Shown: positions 19,096-27,651, counted from the stretch's first letter. The stretch is DNA of 64,000 nucleotides from Chersky-840 sp963848335 (GCA_963848335.1 CAWKDD010000001.1:744001-808000); one strand, 5' to 3'. The notes: generated from the sequence alone by a model not told the origin. Made by a program: numbers and translations.

Positions 19096-20451
19096 ATGGT
19101 GGGCGGGAAGGCCAGGCTCGCGCCCATCGTCATGATCGGCGTGGTCGGTGGCATCGTCGTCTCGCTCACGACGTCCCAGGGTCTGGCGGCATCGTCGCTC
19201 CGGGTCGATCAGGACGCGCAGATCGCTCCGCAGGTCTCGGATCAGGCCGTGGTCGACGCCGTCCCGGCGGGGGTGGTGCTGGCGCCCATCGACGGGGGAA
19301 CGGACTTCTACACCAGCCACGGCTTCACCAAGGCGGCGCCGCTGGACAATCCCAGCTTCTATCCCATCGGGATCTGGTACCCGTCGCTCAACTACGAGAG
19401 CGACGTGGCCACCTACAAGAGCCTCGACATCAACATGCTCGATCGGCCCGACGGGGGCTGCAAACTCAGCCTGCTGGCGGGCACGGGAATCTACGCCATC
19501 CCCCAGTACGGCGAGTGCGGGGGGCCCAGCGGCGCCGGCATCGGCAACGAGTCGGTGGGCCTGTTCACCGATGACGAGGTGGACGGCAACTACGGCCCGG
19601 GCCCGGGCTACACCTACCTGCAGAACCTCATCGCCAAGGTCCCGCCCGGCCTGAAGGCCGGTCGCTTCTTCTGGACGAACTACGGCACGAGCGTCCTGAT
19701 CTGGCTGAACCAGGCTCAGGCGGCGCAGTTCGTCAACGACTACCAGCAGACGGTCAGCGACGACCTGTACTGGTTCACCACCCCCGCGTCGTCGGAGTAT
19801 TGCTCCCACCTCTTCCTGGCCCGCTGCACGACCGCAAAGGCCCGACGGGGCAGCAATTACGGTTCGGCCATCGACACCATCCGTTCCCTGGAGCGCCCGA
19901 CGGGGTCGGAGCCCATCTGGGCCTTCGTGGAGGATGGATGCCCCTTCGGCGCCCCTGACGATCGGTGCACCACGCCGGCCCAGATGAACTGGGCCGTGTG
20001 GTCGTCGATCATCCACGGGGCCCGCGGCCTCATCTACTTCAACCACTCCTTCAGCGGCCCGGCCCAGAGTGACAACAACTTCGAGGATTCGCACTACACG
20101 AGGACCGGAATCACCGGTCAGGCCAAGGCCACCGACGCGTTGGTCAAGTCGCTGGCCCCGGTCCTCAACGACGACACCGCCCTGAACTACGTGACCGCCA
20201 GTCCGGCGCCGAGTGCGTTCAGGGGAATCGAGACCATGGCCAAGTACCACGGCGGCCGGTTCTACATCTTCGCCGACACCCGCGATGCCGGGCGCGCTCG
20301 GAACCTGCGCGCCACGTTCCACGTGGCCGACCGGGCGGCGGTGTCGGTCACGGTGGTGAACGAGGACCGCACCATCCGTGTGGTCAACGGCACCTTCACC
20401 GACAGGTTCGCCACGGGGGCGACGGTGCACATCTACGTGGTGAACGGCTAG
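19096..20451 (+). CDS. Secreted putative TIM-barrel glycoside hydrolase, paralogue 1
   Basis: A 451-residue protein with an N-terminal hydrophobic export segment (APIVMIGVVGGIVVSLTTS). The body has TIM-barrel-like features: a strand-opening FYPIGIWYPSLNY, a probable acidic site at LFTDDEVD, strand KAGRFFWTNYG, a second acidic strand at WAFVEDGCPF, GARGLIYFNHSFSG, and a C-terminal beta-domain (FHVADRAAVSVTVVNEDRTI). I do not recognise a named GH family; the barrel and acid assignments are inference. It follows the Wzz-like gene by five bases and is directly followed at 20452 by the next start, so it probably belongs to the polysaccharide operon, perhaps trimming or releasing polymer. Bases 19267-19585 are nearly identical to the paralogues near 26.4 and 29.9 kb, while the rest has diverged. 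Confidence 0.7.
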   Translation: MVGGKARLAPIVMIGVVGGIVVSLTTSQGLAASSLRVDQDAQIAPQVSDQAVVDAVPAGVVLAPIDGGTDFYTSHGFTKAAPLDNPSFYPIGIWYPSLNYESDVATYKSLDINMLDRPDGGCKLSLLAGTGIYAIPQYGECGGPSGAGIGNESVGLFTDDEVDGNYGPGPGYTYLQNLIAKVPPGLKAGRFFWTNYGTSVLIWLNQAQAAQFVNDYQQTVSDDLYWFTTPASSEYCSHLFLARCTTAKARRGSNYGSAIDTIRSLERPTGSEPIWAFVEDGCPFGAPDDRCTTPAQMNWAVWSSIIHGARGLIYFNHSFSGPAQSDNNFEDSHYTRTGITGQAKATDALVKSLAPVLNDDTALNYVTASPAPSAFRGIETMAKYHGGRFYIFADTRDAGRARNLRATFHVADRAAVSVTVVNEDRTIRVVNGTFTDRFATGATVHIYVVNG

Positions 20452-20848
20452 ATGTCGGTCCCTGGAACCGGGCCCGTGAAGGTGGCACTGCTGTTGGGGA
20501 CGGCCGCGTCGGTCCTCGTGTGTGCCGGGTGCCAGACGGCACCGAACCAAGCAGGCCCCTCGTCGCCGCGTGGCCCAGGTGAGCATCTCGGTCACACCCC
20601 AGGGCTGTGAGCCACATCCCGCCTCCGTCACGACCGACGGCGTCTCGGTCAAGGTCGCCAACGTCGACGCCGCTGCGGTGTCGGAGGTCGAGCTGCGCTC
20701 GCACGACCTCGTCACCCTCGCCGGTGAAGAGGAGAACCTCGTCCCCGGCCTGTCCGGCGGATTCGGGGTCTGGCTCAGCCCGGGCCACTACGTCTTCAGC
20801 TGCCCGGGCGCCCGTCGGTCCCACTGGCCCTTCACGGTCAGGGGCTGA
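20452..20848 (+). CDS. EfeO-type cupredoxin lipoprotein of an iron-uptake pair, one frameshift
   Basis: ATG at 20452 begins a lipoprotein signal (VALLLGTAASVLVCAGC). Near 20568 the frame changes and continues into a small cupredoxin-like domain: ISVTPQGCEPHPASV, VKVANVDAAAVSEVEL, ENLVPGLSGGF and LSPGHYVFSCPG. This is the N-terminal Cup domain of EfeO, which in EfeUOB systems oxidises or delivers iron to the permease. The helical peptidase-M75 domain of full EfeO is absent. The stop at 20848 lies three bases before the permease start. No EfeB (DyP peroxidase) is in the window. Confidence 0.72.
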
Positions 20849-20850
20849 CC

Positions 20851-21744
20851 GTGCTGCCCGCATTCGTCATCGGACTCCGTGAGGGTCTCGAGACCGTCGT
20901 CATCCTGGGGGCGATCGCGGTCTTCCTGGTGCACCAGAATCGCCGGGACCAGCTCCGTCTGGTGTGGATCGCCGCCGCGGCAGGGGCCGGTGTCTGCGTC
21001 GCCATCGCCATCGGCCTGTGGCTCGTCGAGTCAAACCTGTCGACCATCGCAGAGGAGCGCTTCGAGGCCGGCGTGGGAGCTGCCGCGGTGCTGACCGTCA
21101 CCTACATGGTCATCTGGATGCGCCGCTTCCCGAAGGACCTGGTGCACGACTCGAGCGCCAGTGCGGCCCGGCAGCTGGCCCGGGGCTCGGCCGGGGCGCT
21201 GGCCGGCATGGCGTTCTTCGCCGTGCTTCGAGAGGGCTTCGAGATCTCGGTGTTCGTGCTGGCCCTCATCGGGGCCAAGGGCAGCGAGCCGCTCCTCGGG
21301 ACGTGCGGTGCCGTCGCCGGAGTCCTGGTGGCGGTGGTCGTCGGCGTGGCCGTGGTACGAGGTGGCATCCACCTCGACGTCGCCCGGTTCTTCAGAGCCA
21401 CGGCGGTGGTCCTGGTCTTCAGTGCTGCGGGCCTGGCCATGACCGCCGTCCACGCCGCCAATGCCGCCGGCTGGGTGCTGTTCGGCCAGTCCCCGCAGTT
21501 CGACTGGGCGCGCTTGGCTCCTCCGGGGACGGTCCTCTCGTCCATCGTGACCGGCATGTTCGGAATCCAGCCCTACCCGGTGCTCATCGAGGTCGTGGTG
21601 TGGCTGGCCTATCTCGTGCCCATGCTCGTGGTCGTGCTCTGGCCCCGCCCGCGCCCGGAGAGGGCGGAGGCCGTCACACCGGCCGTTGGTTTCTCCCGGA
21701 GCCCGCTCGACGCCCCGCTTCGGGAGACGGTGATCAGTGACTGA
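20851..21744 (+). CDS. efeU: FTR1/EfeU-family iron permease
   Basis: A 297-residue polytopic inner-membrane protein with about seven helices. It contains the two REGxE iron-binding motifs of the family: GLREGLETVVILGA in helix 1 and LREGFEISVFVLAL in helix 4. It opens with the usual LPAFVIGLREGLE. FTR1 proteins take up ferric iron produced by a partner oxidase, here most likely the upstream cupredoxin lipoprotein. The GTG start at 20851 follows that gene by two bases, indicating coupled translation. The converging gene ends eight bases past its stop. Confidence 0.88.
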   Translation: MLPAFVIGLREGLETVVILGAIAVFLVHQNRRDQLRLVWIAAAAGAGVCVAIAIGLWLVESNLSTIAEERFEAGVGAAAVLTVTYMVIWMRRFPKDLVHDSSASAARQLARGSAGALAGMAFFAVLREGFEISVFVLALIGAKGSEPLLGTCGAVAGVLVAVVVGVAVVRGGIHLDVARFFRATAVVLVFSAAGLAMTAVHAANAAGWVLFGQSPQFDWARLAPPGTVLSSIVTGMFGIQPYPVLIEVVVWLAYLVPMLVVVLWPRPRPERAEAVTPAVGFSRSPLDAPLRETVISD

Positions 21745-21751
21745 CTGACGT

Positions 21752-22576
21752 TCAGGCCGGGTGCTCGAGTTGCTCGGCGGGAGGCGCGGCGGGACCGGCC
21801 TCCTTCGCCCATAGCGCCGCGGCGACCTGCAGCGCTTCGCTCCATGCCTCGGGGGTGTTGGCCGAGCGCGCCTTGACGACCACCTCGTCGAGCCGGTCGG
21901 CCGTGCTCCGGGCGTCGGCGGCGGCCTGGGCCGCGGCCTGGGCGGCTTCGACCGCCTTGGGGGCGGCGTGGGTCGACTGTTCGCTCTTGCGCCTGGCGTC
22001 GGCGGCAGCCTGGGCTGCGGCCTGAGCCGCTTGCTCGGCCTGTTGGGCCGCTTGGGTCTTCACCTCCGCGCTCTGCATGGCGTCGGCCGCGGCCTGGGTG
22101 GCACTCTCGGCCTGTTGCGCGGTGGATGCCGCGGCCTCAGCCAGCTGCTCGGCGATCAGGTGGGCGTGGGTCGTGAGCCGCATCGTCTGCGCCATCTCCG
22201 CCACGACCACGGCGGCTTGGGCTGCGGTCCGCCAGGCCGCCGGAGTTCCCACCGCCCGCGCCTGGGCTACTGCTTTTTCGGTCTCCTCGACCCATTTGTC
22301 CGTCGGCCCTTTGACCTCGCTGGGAGCGTCGGAAGCGGCAGGTGCAGCGGCAGGTGCAGCGGCAGGAGCAGCGGCAGCGGCAGCGAAGGCGGCGGCGAGG
22401 TCGCGACGGACCTCGGGCTCGACCGCTTCGGTCTTGGTGCCGGCGGAAGGCGCTTCGGGTGGGGTCGTGGCCGGTTCGGACACGGGCTCCGGGGACGGTG
22501 CGACGGGTGCCTTTGTGCCCCCGTTGTCGCTTGTCTGGCCTTGACCGCTGGAGTTCTGGCGCTTCAAGAGCCGCAT
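21752..22576 (-). CDS. Ala/Gln-rich coiled-coil protein of unknown function
   Basis: ATG at 22576 lies behind GGAGG at four to five bases. The 274-residue product has a disordered Pro/Ser/Thr-rich N-terminal part (about 1-100, with an AAAAPAAAPAAAPAA stretch). A moderately conserved segment EVKGPTDKWVEETEKAVAQARAVGTPAAWRTAAQAA follows, then long helical Ala-Gln-Ala heptads (AAQQAEQAAQAAAQAAADAR). The end repeats the earlier motif (ARSANTPEAWSEALQVAAALW). There is no signal peptide or membrane segment. It resembles cytoplasmic phasin-like or structural coiled-coil proteins only in composition, so no function is assigned. Confidence 0.62.
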   Translation of the reverse strand: MRLLKRQNSSGQGQTSDNGGTKAPVAPSPEPVSEPATTPPEAPSAGTKTEAVEPEVRRDLAAAFAAAAAAPAAAPAAAPAASDAPSEVKGPTDKWVEETEKAVAQARAVGTPAAWRTAAQAAVVVAEMAQTMRLTTHAHLIAEQLAEAAASTAQQAESATQAAADAMQSAEVKTQAAQQAEQAAQAAAQAAADARRKSEQSTHAAPKAVEAAQAAAQAAADARSTADRLDEVVVKARSANTPEAWSEALQVAAALWAKEAGPAAPPAEQLEHPA

Positions 22577-22780
22577 ATGGCCTCCGCCGTGGATGGAAGA
22601 GTCCGAAGACCAAGGTCTCCAGACCAATTGCAAAGCGTGCGCCAGCCGGATCAACGAGAAGTCCGGACCCGATCAAATTCTGTGTCAACAAAGGTCCGGG
22701 GCCGGATCACCATTCCGTCCGGACCGGACCCCACCGCGGCGGCACGTCGGATTCGGTGGGGCCGTGCCCCAGAGCCGCGT

Positions 22781-23770
22781 TCAGCCGGGCTCGGCTTCGA
22801 GCCCGGCGGGGGTGAGGCCCCAGTAGGCATCGGCCGGGGCGAGCTCGCCGCGGATGACCCGGTCGATGACGCCACAGATCGGGAGCTCGAGGTCGTAGCG
22901 GTCGGCGAGGGCCAGCACGAGCACGGCCGTGTTGACTCCCTCGGCCACCATGTGCATCTCGGCGAGGACGTCGTCCAGTCGGCGGCCCAGGCCCAGCTGC
23001 TCACCGACGGCCCGATTGCGGCTGTGTGGGCTCATGCACGTGGCGATCAGGTCTCCCATTCCCGTCAATCCCGCGAAGGTCGTGGGCTCTGCCCCCAGAG
23101 CCACGCCCAGGCGCGTCAGCTCGGCCAGCCCGCGCGACATCACCGCGGCTCGGGTGTTGTCGCCCACACCGAGGCCCTGGCCGATCCCCGCCGCGATGGC
23201 GATCACGTTCTTGAGCGCCCCCCCGATCTCGCAACCGATGACGTCCTGGTTGAGGTAGACGCGGAAGACCCCTCGGGTGACGACCCGCTGGATGGCGCTC
23301 CCGACGGCCAGGTCATCGGTGGCGACGACGGCGGCCGCGGCCTTGCCGGCCATGATCTCCCGAGCGATGTTCGGCCCGGTCAGCACGGCGGCGGGGTGGC
23401 CGGGCAGCACCTGCTTGATGACCTCCGTCATGCGCAGGAAGGTGTCCGCCTCGAGGCCCTTGGCCAGGCTGACCACGGGGATCCAAGGTCGGATGTAGGT
23501 GGCGGCGTCTTGGAGCACGGCCCGGAACCCCGACGTCGGGACTCCGACCACGAGCAGATCTGCCGAGGACACCGCCTCTTCCATGTCGCCGGTGGCAGCC
23601 AGCTCCGGCGCCAGGGCGAAGCCGGGGAGGTACACACGGTTGGTGTGCTCGACATGGATGGCTTGTGCCACCTCGGCGCTTCTGGCCCAGAGGATGGTCG
23701 GGTGCCGCGGCGCCACCAGAGACGCCACCGTCGAGCCCCAGGAACCGGCCCCGAGCACTGCCACCCTCAC
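22781..23770 (-). CDS. gpsA: NAD(P)-dependent glycerol-3-phosphate dehydrogenase
   Basis: A 329-residue enzyme that reduces dihydroxyacetone phosphate to sn-glycerol 3-phosphate, the backbone for phospholipids. It has the N-terminal Rossmann motif VAVLGAGSWGSTVA, KGLEADTFLRMTEVI, VLTGPNIAREI, the catalytic Lys region GCEIGGALKNVIAIAAGIG, GDNTRAAVMSRGLAE, and the helical GLTGMGDLIATCMSPHSRNR block. Length and order match GpsA across bacteria. ATG at 23770 gives the standard MRVAVLGAG start. Confidence 0.95.
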   Translation of the reverse strand: MRVAVLGAGSWGSTVASLVAPRHPTILWARSAEVAQAIHVEHTNRVYLPGFALAPELAATGDMEEAVSSADLLVVGVPTSGFRAVLQDAATYIRPWIPVVSLAKGLEADTFLRMTEVIKQVLPGHPAAVLTGPNIAREIMAGKAAAAVVATDDLAVGSAIQRVVTRGVFRVYLNQDVIGCEIGGALKNVIAIAAGIGQGLGVGDNTRAAVMSRGLAELTRLGVALGAEPTTFAGLTGMGDLIATCMSPHSRNRAVGEQLGLGRRLDDVLAEMHMVAEGVNTAVLVLALADRYDLELPICGVIDRVIRGELAPADAYWGLTPAGLEAEPG

Positions 23771-23837
23771 GACACGTCATCCCGACCCGGCGGCACCCCT
23801 GAACGTCGTTGACGGAGTTGGGGCGCACCGAGGCCCA

Positions 23838-24230
23838 TCACGGATTGGGCGCCGACACCCTCACCCCACCCGCCTTCTTGGCCGGTGGTTTGCGGCCGGC
23901 CGGCTCCTTGACGGGAGCCTTGCTACCGGGCACCTTGACGGGAGCCTTGCTACCGGCCGCCTTCACGGGAGCCTCGCCGCGGTCGTCGGGCTCGGAGAGT
24001 CGGAGCCCCCCGAGGTGCTTGCGGACCTCGCCGTGCACCATCGAGATGAGCGCTTTGGAACGCTCGCGGTTCTCCCTCACCACGGTGTCGACCCAGTCCT
24101 TCGCCTTGTGGTGCTCGAGCTCGCCGGTCATGATCAGCTCGTGCACCAGCTCTCCGGCCCGAGCGCGAGTGACCTGGGTGAACGTCGTTCCTGCTTCGAG
24201 GTAGCGCCGATAGGCGCCTTCTTCTGCCAT
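23838..24230 (-). CDS. Small phasin-like helical protein with Lys/Pro/Ala-rich tail
   Basis: About 130 residues. The first 80 are amphipathic helix (EGAYRRYLEAGTTFTQVTRA, ELIMTGELEHHKAKDWVDTV, RSKALISMVHGEVRKHLGGL), resembling small actinobacterial phasin or granule-associated proteins. The tail has SKAPVK repeats and ends KPPAKKAGG, like histone-H1-type DNA-binding or crowding tails. Start set at ATG 24230, with an in-frame GTG at 24239 as alternative. Function is unknown; association with storage granules or nucleoid is speculation based on composition. Confidence 0.6.
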   Translation of the reverse strand: MAEEGAYRRYLEAGTTFTQVTRARAGELVHELIMTGELEHHKAKDWVDTVVRENRERSKALISMVHGEVRKHLGGLRLSEPDDRGEAPVKAAGSKAPVKVPGSKAPVKEPAGRKPPAKKAGGVRVSAPNP

Positions 24231-24281
24231 GGTGCCCACGCTACGACCGACCCACCGGTGTCACAAGGATCCTCCTCGAAA

Positions 24282-25190
24282 TCAGCGATGGGGTGCCATT
24301 GATTCGATGGCCAGGACCCCGACCTGGGTGTAGGTGGAGGTGCCGAAGGGCGTGGCGCTCGTGACCTTGATGTCCTGCTGCAATCGCAGCGGCAGGCCCG
24401 TGCTGGCGCTGAACCACACCTCGGAGCGTTCCGTACCCTGCTGCGCGCCCGAGTCCGTGCGCAACCGCAAGAATCGTGCCGCCCGGACATCGGTGCCGGC
24501 GACCGACACCGTGGTGAAACCCTCGAACCGATAGGGCCCGGCACTCACCGTCGTCCCTTTCACCGAGGTGTTGGTTCCCGTGCAGCTCGACGCCCACGAC
24601 TCGTCGAGGGAGGCCTCCTTGGGGACGGCCATGCTGTGAGCACAGGTGAACGAGCTCAGGTTGGTGACGTTGAGCGGGCCGATAGACCACAGCTGCCATG
24701 ATTGGCCGCCGGTCTCCCACAGGGACCCACCGCGCAGGCAGTACTTCCACGTCTGCCAGTGATGGGTGCTGTAGTCGACCCGGAACACGAAGCAGTTGGA
24801 ACCCTGCACGGTGACGGTTCCGGGAATGGAAGGACCTTCGGTCTGGGACATGGGCGGCAACGACAGTTTCTCGGTGCCCGAGCCTCTGTACAGGTAGACG
24901 CCGGGTGCAGGTCGGGTGGCATCGGGCTCCTCGGTCCCCGTCTTGGCCAACCGGGTCTCGGCCTGGCGCAACGTCACCGGCCTGGCCACGCTCGACGTGA
25001 GCCACACGACGCCGGCGCCGGCGCCGGCGAGGACCACGAGCACGCCCACGATCCAGGGCCAGCGCCGCCGCCGGCTCCGCCGCACCGGGGCCGGCCAGCC
25101 GGCATCGCCCAGGAAGAGGGGCTCTGGGGGCGCTACGGGCCCGTGCTCCAGGTCGACCCCTCCGATGGTGCCCCCGACTCGCCCCGCCAT
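24282..25190 (-). CDS. Single-pass membrane protein with extracytoplasmic domain, unknown function
   Basis: A 302-residue protein. A cytoplasmic N-terminal stretch of about 40 residues ends in RRSRRRRWPW, followed by one helix (IVGVLVVLAGAGAGVVWL) and an outside domain rich in beta strands. This domain has four scattered cysteines (NCFVFRV, KYCLRGG, FTCAHSM, SSCTGTN) that could form disulfides. It ends TSTYTQVGVLAIESMAPHR. No known family is recognised. The last segment resembles lipoprotein folds that bind lipids or membranes, which is a weak impression only. Confidence 0.62.
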   Translation of the reverse strand: MAGRVGGTIGGVDLEHGPVAPPEPLFLGDAGWPAPVRRSRRRRWPWIVGVLVVLAGAGAGVVWLTSSVARPVTLRQAETRLAKTGTEEPDATRPAPGVYLYRGSGTEKLSLPPMSQTEGPSIPGTVTVQGSNCFVFRVDYSTHHWQTWKYCLRGGSLWETGGQSWQLWSIGPLNVTNLSSFTCAHSMAVPKEASLDESWASSCTGTNTSVKGTTVSAGPYRFEGFTTVSVAGTDVRAARFLRLRTDSGAQQGTERSEVWFSASTGLPLRLQQDIKVTSATPFGTSTYTQVGVLAIESMAPHR

Positions 25191-25599
25191 GGCTCTTCTC
25201 CGCTCTGGATCTCCTTGTTCGTTGTCGCGCCGCTGGTCACGGGGGAAAAGAGCCGTTCGTCCCCAAATCCCGGGCTCGGGCCCTTAGGCCCGGGCGGGCT
25301 CCGGGGGTCTCCTGGCCGGGAAGAGTTCACTTTGACGTCACGTCGAGTTCACTGGCACCACACCGCCGTCTGATCAGATGACGACCCGAATCCCGACTCA
25401 ATCACGAAGGAATCTCGTATTGGTGGAGAAGTGTGAGGTGTTTCGGACAAACCTGAGTGGGTAGTGCACGCAAAGAGTGGAAAGTGCACGCAACGCAGAG
25501 GACGGCGTTGCGTCGAGGACGAAGAAGCCGCGTTGCGTCGACGACACCCCCAACCGCGGTGCGTCCAGACCGAATGGTCTCAACGAGTGGAGGTCGGTG
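25191..25599. other. 409-bp intergenic region upstream of hydrolase paralogue 2
   Basis: No supported gene. It holds the divergent promoters of the unknown membrane protein and the hydrolase, an AT-richer patch at about 25380-25460, and two sets of direct repeats just upstream of the hydrolase start. Confidence 0.5.
25463..25541 (+). repeat. Two pairs of direct repeats upstream of hydrolase paralogue 2
   Basis: AGTGCACGCAA occurs at 25463-25473 and 25483-25493, exactly 20 bp apart, about two helical turns. GCGTTGCGTCGA occurs at 25505-25516 and 25530-25541, 25 bp apart. Placement 60-140 bp before the start codon suits regulator-binding sites. Confidence 0.5.
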
Positions 25600-27636
25600 A
25601 TGCGAAACAGGCGCTCGTTCATGCTCGTGGCGGCGATGGGAACCATCCTCGCCTCTGTCGTCACAGCGCGCGTGGCGCTCGGAGCTTCGGATCCCGCCGT
25701 GCAGATCGATCAGAGGGCTGAGGCGTTCGGTCAAAGTGCACAGACCGTCTCGATGGCCAGCACTCCCGGGGAACTGGCCGTGGCCTACGTCTCCGCCGAC
25801 GGGAACAGTCCCGACCAGGCGGTGTTGGTCGCCGGAGGTGGCATGACGTGGACCCTGGTGGCGAGGTCCAATGCACAGCTCGGCGACGCCGAGATCTGGT
25901 CGGCCACCACCACGGGCACCTCGTTCTCGGTGACGGCGGCACCCACCCAGCCGGGGCTCAACACCGAACTGACCGTCGTGACCTACCAGGGGGCGGCGGG
26001 TTTCGGCGCAGCCACCGTGAATGCCGCGCCCACGGGAGCGCCCACGATCACCCTGACGCCGGACACCTCCGGTGGACTCGTGAGCTTGGTCGGTTTCGAC
26101 TGGAGCAACTCCGTCGACCGGACCCTCCCCTCCGATGAGTCCCTGCTCGATCAGAACACCGATGCGCTCGGTGACACCTACTGGGCGCAGGACGCCACCG
26201 CGCCGACCACCGCCGGCGTCGACGTGACACTCAGCGACCTCGCTCCCACCACCGACAACTTCGATCTCGCCGCCGTCGAGGTCCGGGCCGCTGCAGGCTC
26301 CTCTCCGGGCACCACCGGCACCACCACGACCAACCCGGCCCCCACCACGACCGCGCCCGCCCCCACCACCACGGCCCCGTCGCCCACCACGACCACCCCC
26401 ACCACCACCGGCGCCGTGCCGGCGGGGGTGGTGCTGGCGCCCATCGACGGGGGAACGGACTTCTACACCAGCCACGGCTTCACCAAGGCGGCGCCGCTGG
26501 ACAATCCCAGCTTCTATCCCATCGGGATCTGGTACCCGTCGCTCAACTACGAGAGCGACGTGGCCACCTACAAGAGCCTCGACATCAACATGCTCGATCG
26601 GCCCGACGGGGGCTGCAACCTCAGCCTGCTGGCGGGCACGGGCATCTACGCCATCCCCCAGTACGGCGAGTGCGGGGGGCCCACCGGCGCCGGCATCGGC
26701 AACGAGTCGGTGGGTCTGTTCACCGATGACGAGGTGGACATGAATTACGGGCCCAGTGCCGGCTACAGCTATCTCCAGAACCTCATCGACGCCGTCCCCG
26801 CCAACCTCAAGAGCGGCCGGTTCTTCTGGAGCAACTACGGCAAGGGGGTGCTCCTGTGGGAGACCCAGGCCCAGGCGGCGCAGTTCGTCAACGACTACCA
26901 GCAGACCATCAGCGACGACTTCTACTGGTTCACCGACCAAGACATCAACCAACCCTGGGGGGTGGCACCGTGGAACCAGTGCGCCCAGTTCTATGGCCTG
27001 GACCAGGACTGCACCACCGACCAGGCCCAGCGGGGTAGCAACTACGGCTCGGCCATCGACTCCATCCGCTCGCTTCAGACCCCCGTGGGGTCCGAACCGA
27101 TCTGGGCCTTCGTGGAGGACGGGTGCCCCTTCACCGCCCCTGACGACCAGTGCATCACGCCGGCCCAGATGAACTGGGCGGTGTGGTCGTCGATCATCCA
27201 CGGGGCCCGCGGCCTCATCTACTTCAACCACTCCTTCAGCGGCCCGGCCGAGAGCGACAACAACTTCGAGACCCCCTACTTCACCACCACGGGGATCACA
27301 CCCCAGGCCCAGGCCACCGACGCCCTCATCACGTCGCTGGCTCCGGTCCTCAACGACGACACCGCCCTGCACTACGTGACGGTCAGCCCGGCGCCGACCA
27401 CCTTCAGCGGCATCGACACCATGGCCAAATACCACGACGGCCAGTTCACGATCTTCGCCGACACCCGTGACTCGGGCAGCGCCACCGACATCCCCGCCAC
27501 CTTCCATGTCGCCGATCCGTCGGCCACGTCGGTGACCGTCGTCAACGAGAACCGCACCATCCCGGTGGTGAACGGCACCTTCTCCGACACCTTCGCCACC
27601 GGGGCCACCGTGCACATCTACCGCGTCAACGGGTAA
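25600..27636 (+). CDS. Secreted putative TIM-barrel glycoside hydrolase, paralogue 2, with extra N-terminal beta domain
   Basis: ATG at 25600 has GGAGG at 25589-25593, six bases upstream. The 678-residue product has a signal peptide (RRSFMLVAAMGTILASVVTA) and an N-terminal beta-rich domain of about 200 residues (ELAVAYVSADGNSPDQ, GAPTITLTPDTSG, YWAQDATAPTTAG). A Thr/Pro/Ala linker and the catalytic-like domain of paralogue 1 follow: FYPIGIWYPSLNY, LFTDDEVDMNYG, WAFVEDGCPFTAPDD, GARGLIYFNHSFSG. Here the middle carries an additional loop (DINQPWGVAPWNQCAQFYG). From the linker to just past the stop it is almost identical, in inverted orientation, to the gene at 28860-30972. Family and substrate are not recognised. 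Export and linker imply an extracellular enzyme acting on a polymer or the cell surface. Confidence 0.72.
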   Translation: MRNRRSFMLVAAMGTILASVVTARVALGASDPAVQIDQRAEAFGQSAQTVSMASTPGELAVAYVSADGNSPDQAVLVAGGGMTWTLVARSNAQLGDAEIWSATTTGTSFSVTAAPTQPGLNTELTVVTYQGAAGFGAATVNAAPTGAPTITLTPDTSGGLVSLVGFDWSNSVDRTLPSDESLLDQNTDALGDTYWAQDATAPTTAGVDVTLSDLAPTTDNFDLAAVEVRAAAGSSPGTTGTTTTNPAPTTTAPAPTTTAPSPTTTTPTTTGAVPAGVVLAPIDGGTDFYTSHGFTKAAPLDNPSFYPIGIWYPSLNYESDVATYKSLDINMLDRPDGGCNLSLLAGTGIYAIPQYGECGGPTGAGIGNESVGLFTDDEVDMNYGPSAGYSYLQNLIDAVPANLKSGRFFWSNYGKGVLLWETQAQAAQFVNDYQQTISDDFYWFTDQDINQPWGVAPWNQCAQFYGLDQDCTTDQAQRGSNYGSAIDSIRSLQTPVGSEPIWAFVEDGCPFTAPDDQCITPAQMNWAVWSSIIHGARGLIYFNHSFSGPAESDNNFETPYFTTTGITPQAQATDALITSLAPVLNDDTALHYVTVSPAPTTFSGIDTMAKYHDGQFTIFADTRDSGSATDIPATFHVADPSATSVTVVNENRTIPVVNGTFSDTFATGATVHIYRVNG

Positions 27637-27650
27637 CGGGGAACGCTCCG
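26337..27650 (+). repeat. Left arm of a 1,314-bp inverted repeat
   Basis: Pairs with 28846-30159 in opposite orientation; positions x and 56496-x correspond. Only two differences were noticed: 27001 (G here, A on the sense strand of the other copy, Asp to Asn) and 27396 (synonymous G/C). The arm covers the linker, the catalytic-like domain and 14 bases past the stop. Confidence 0.9.
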
Positions 27651-27651
27651 C

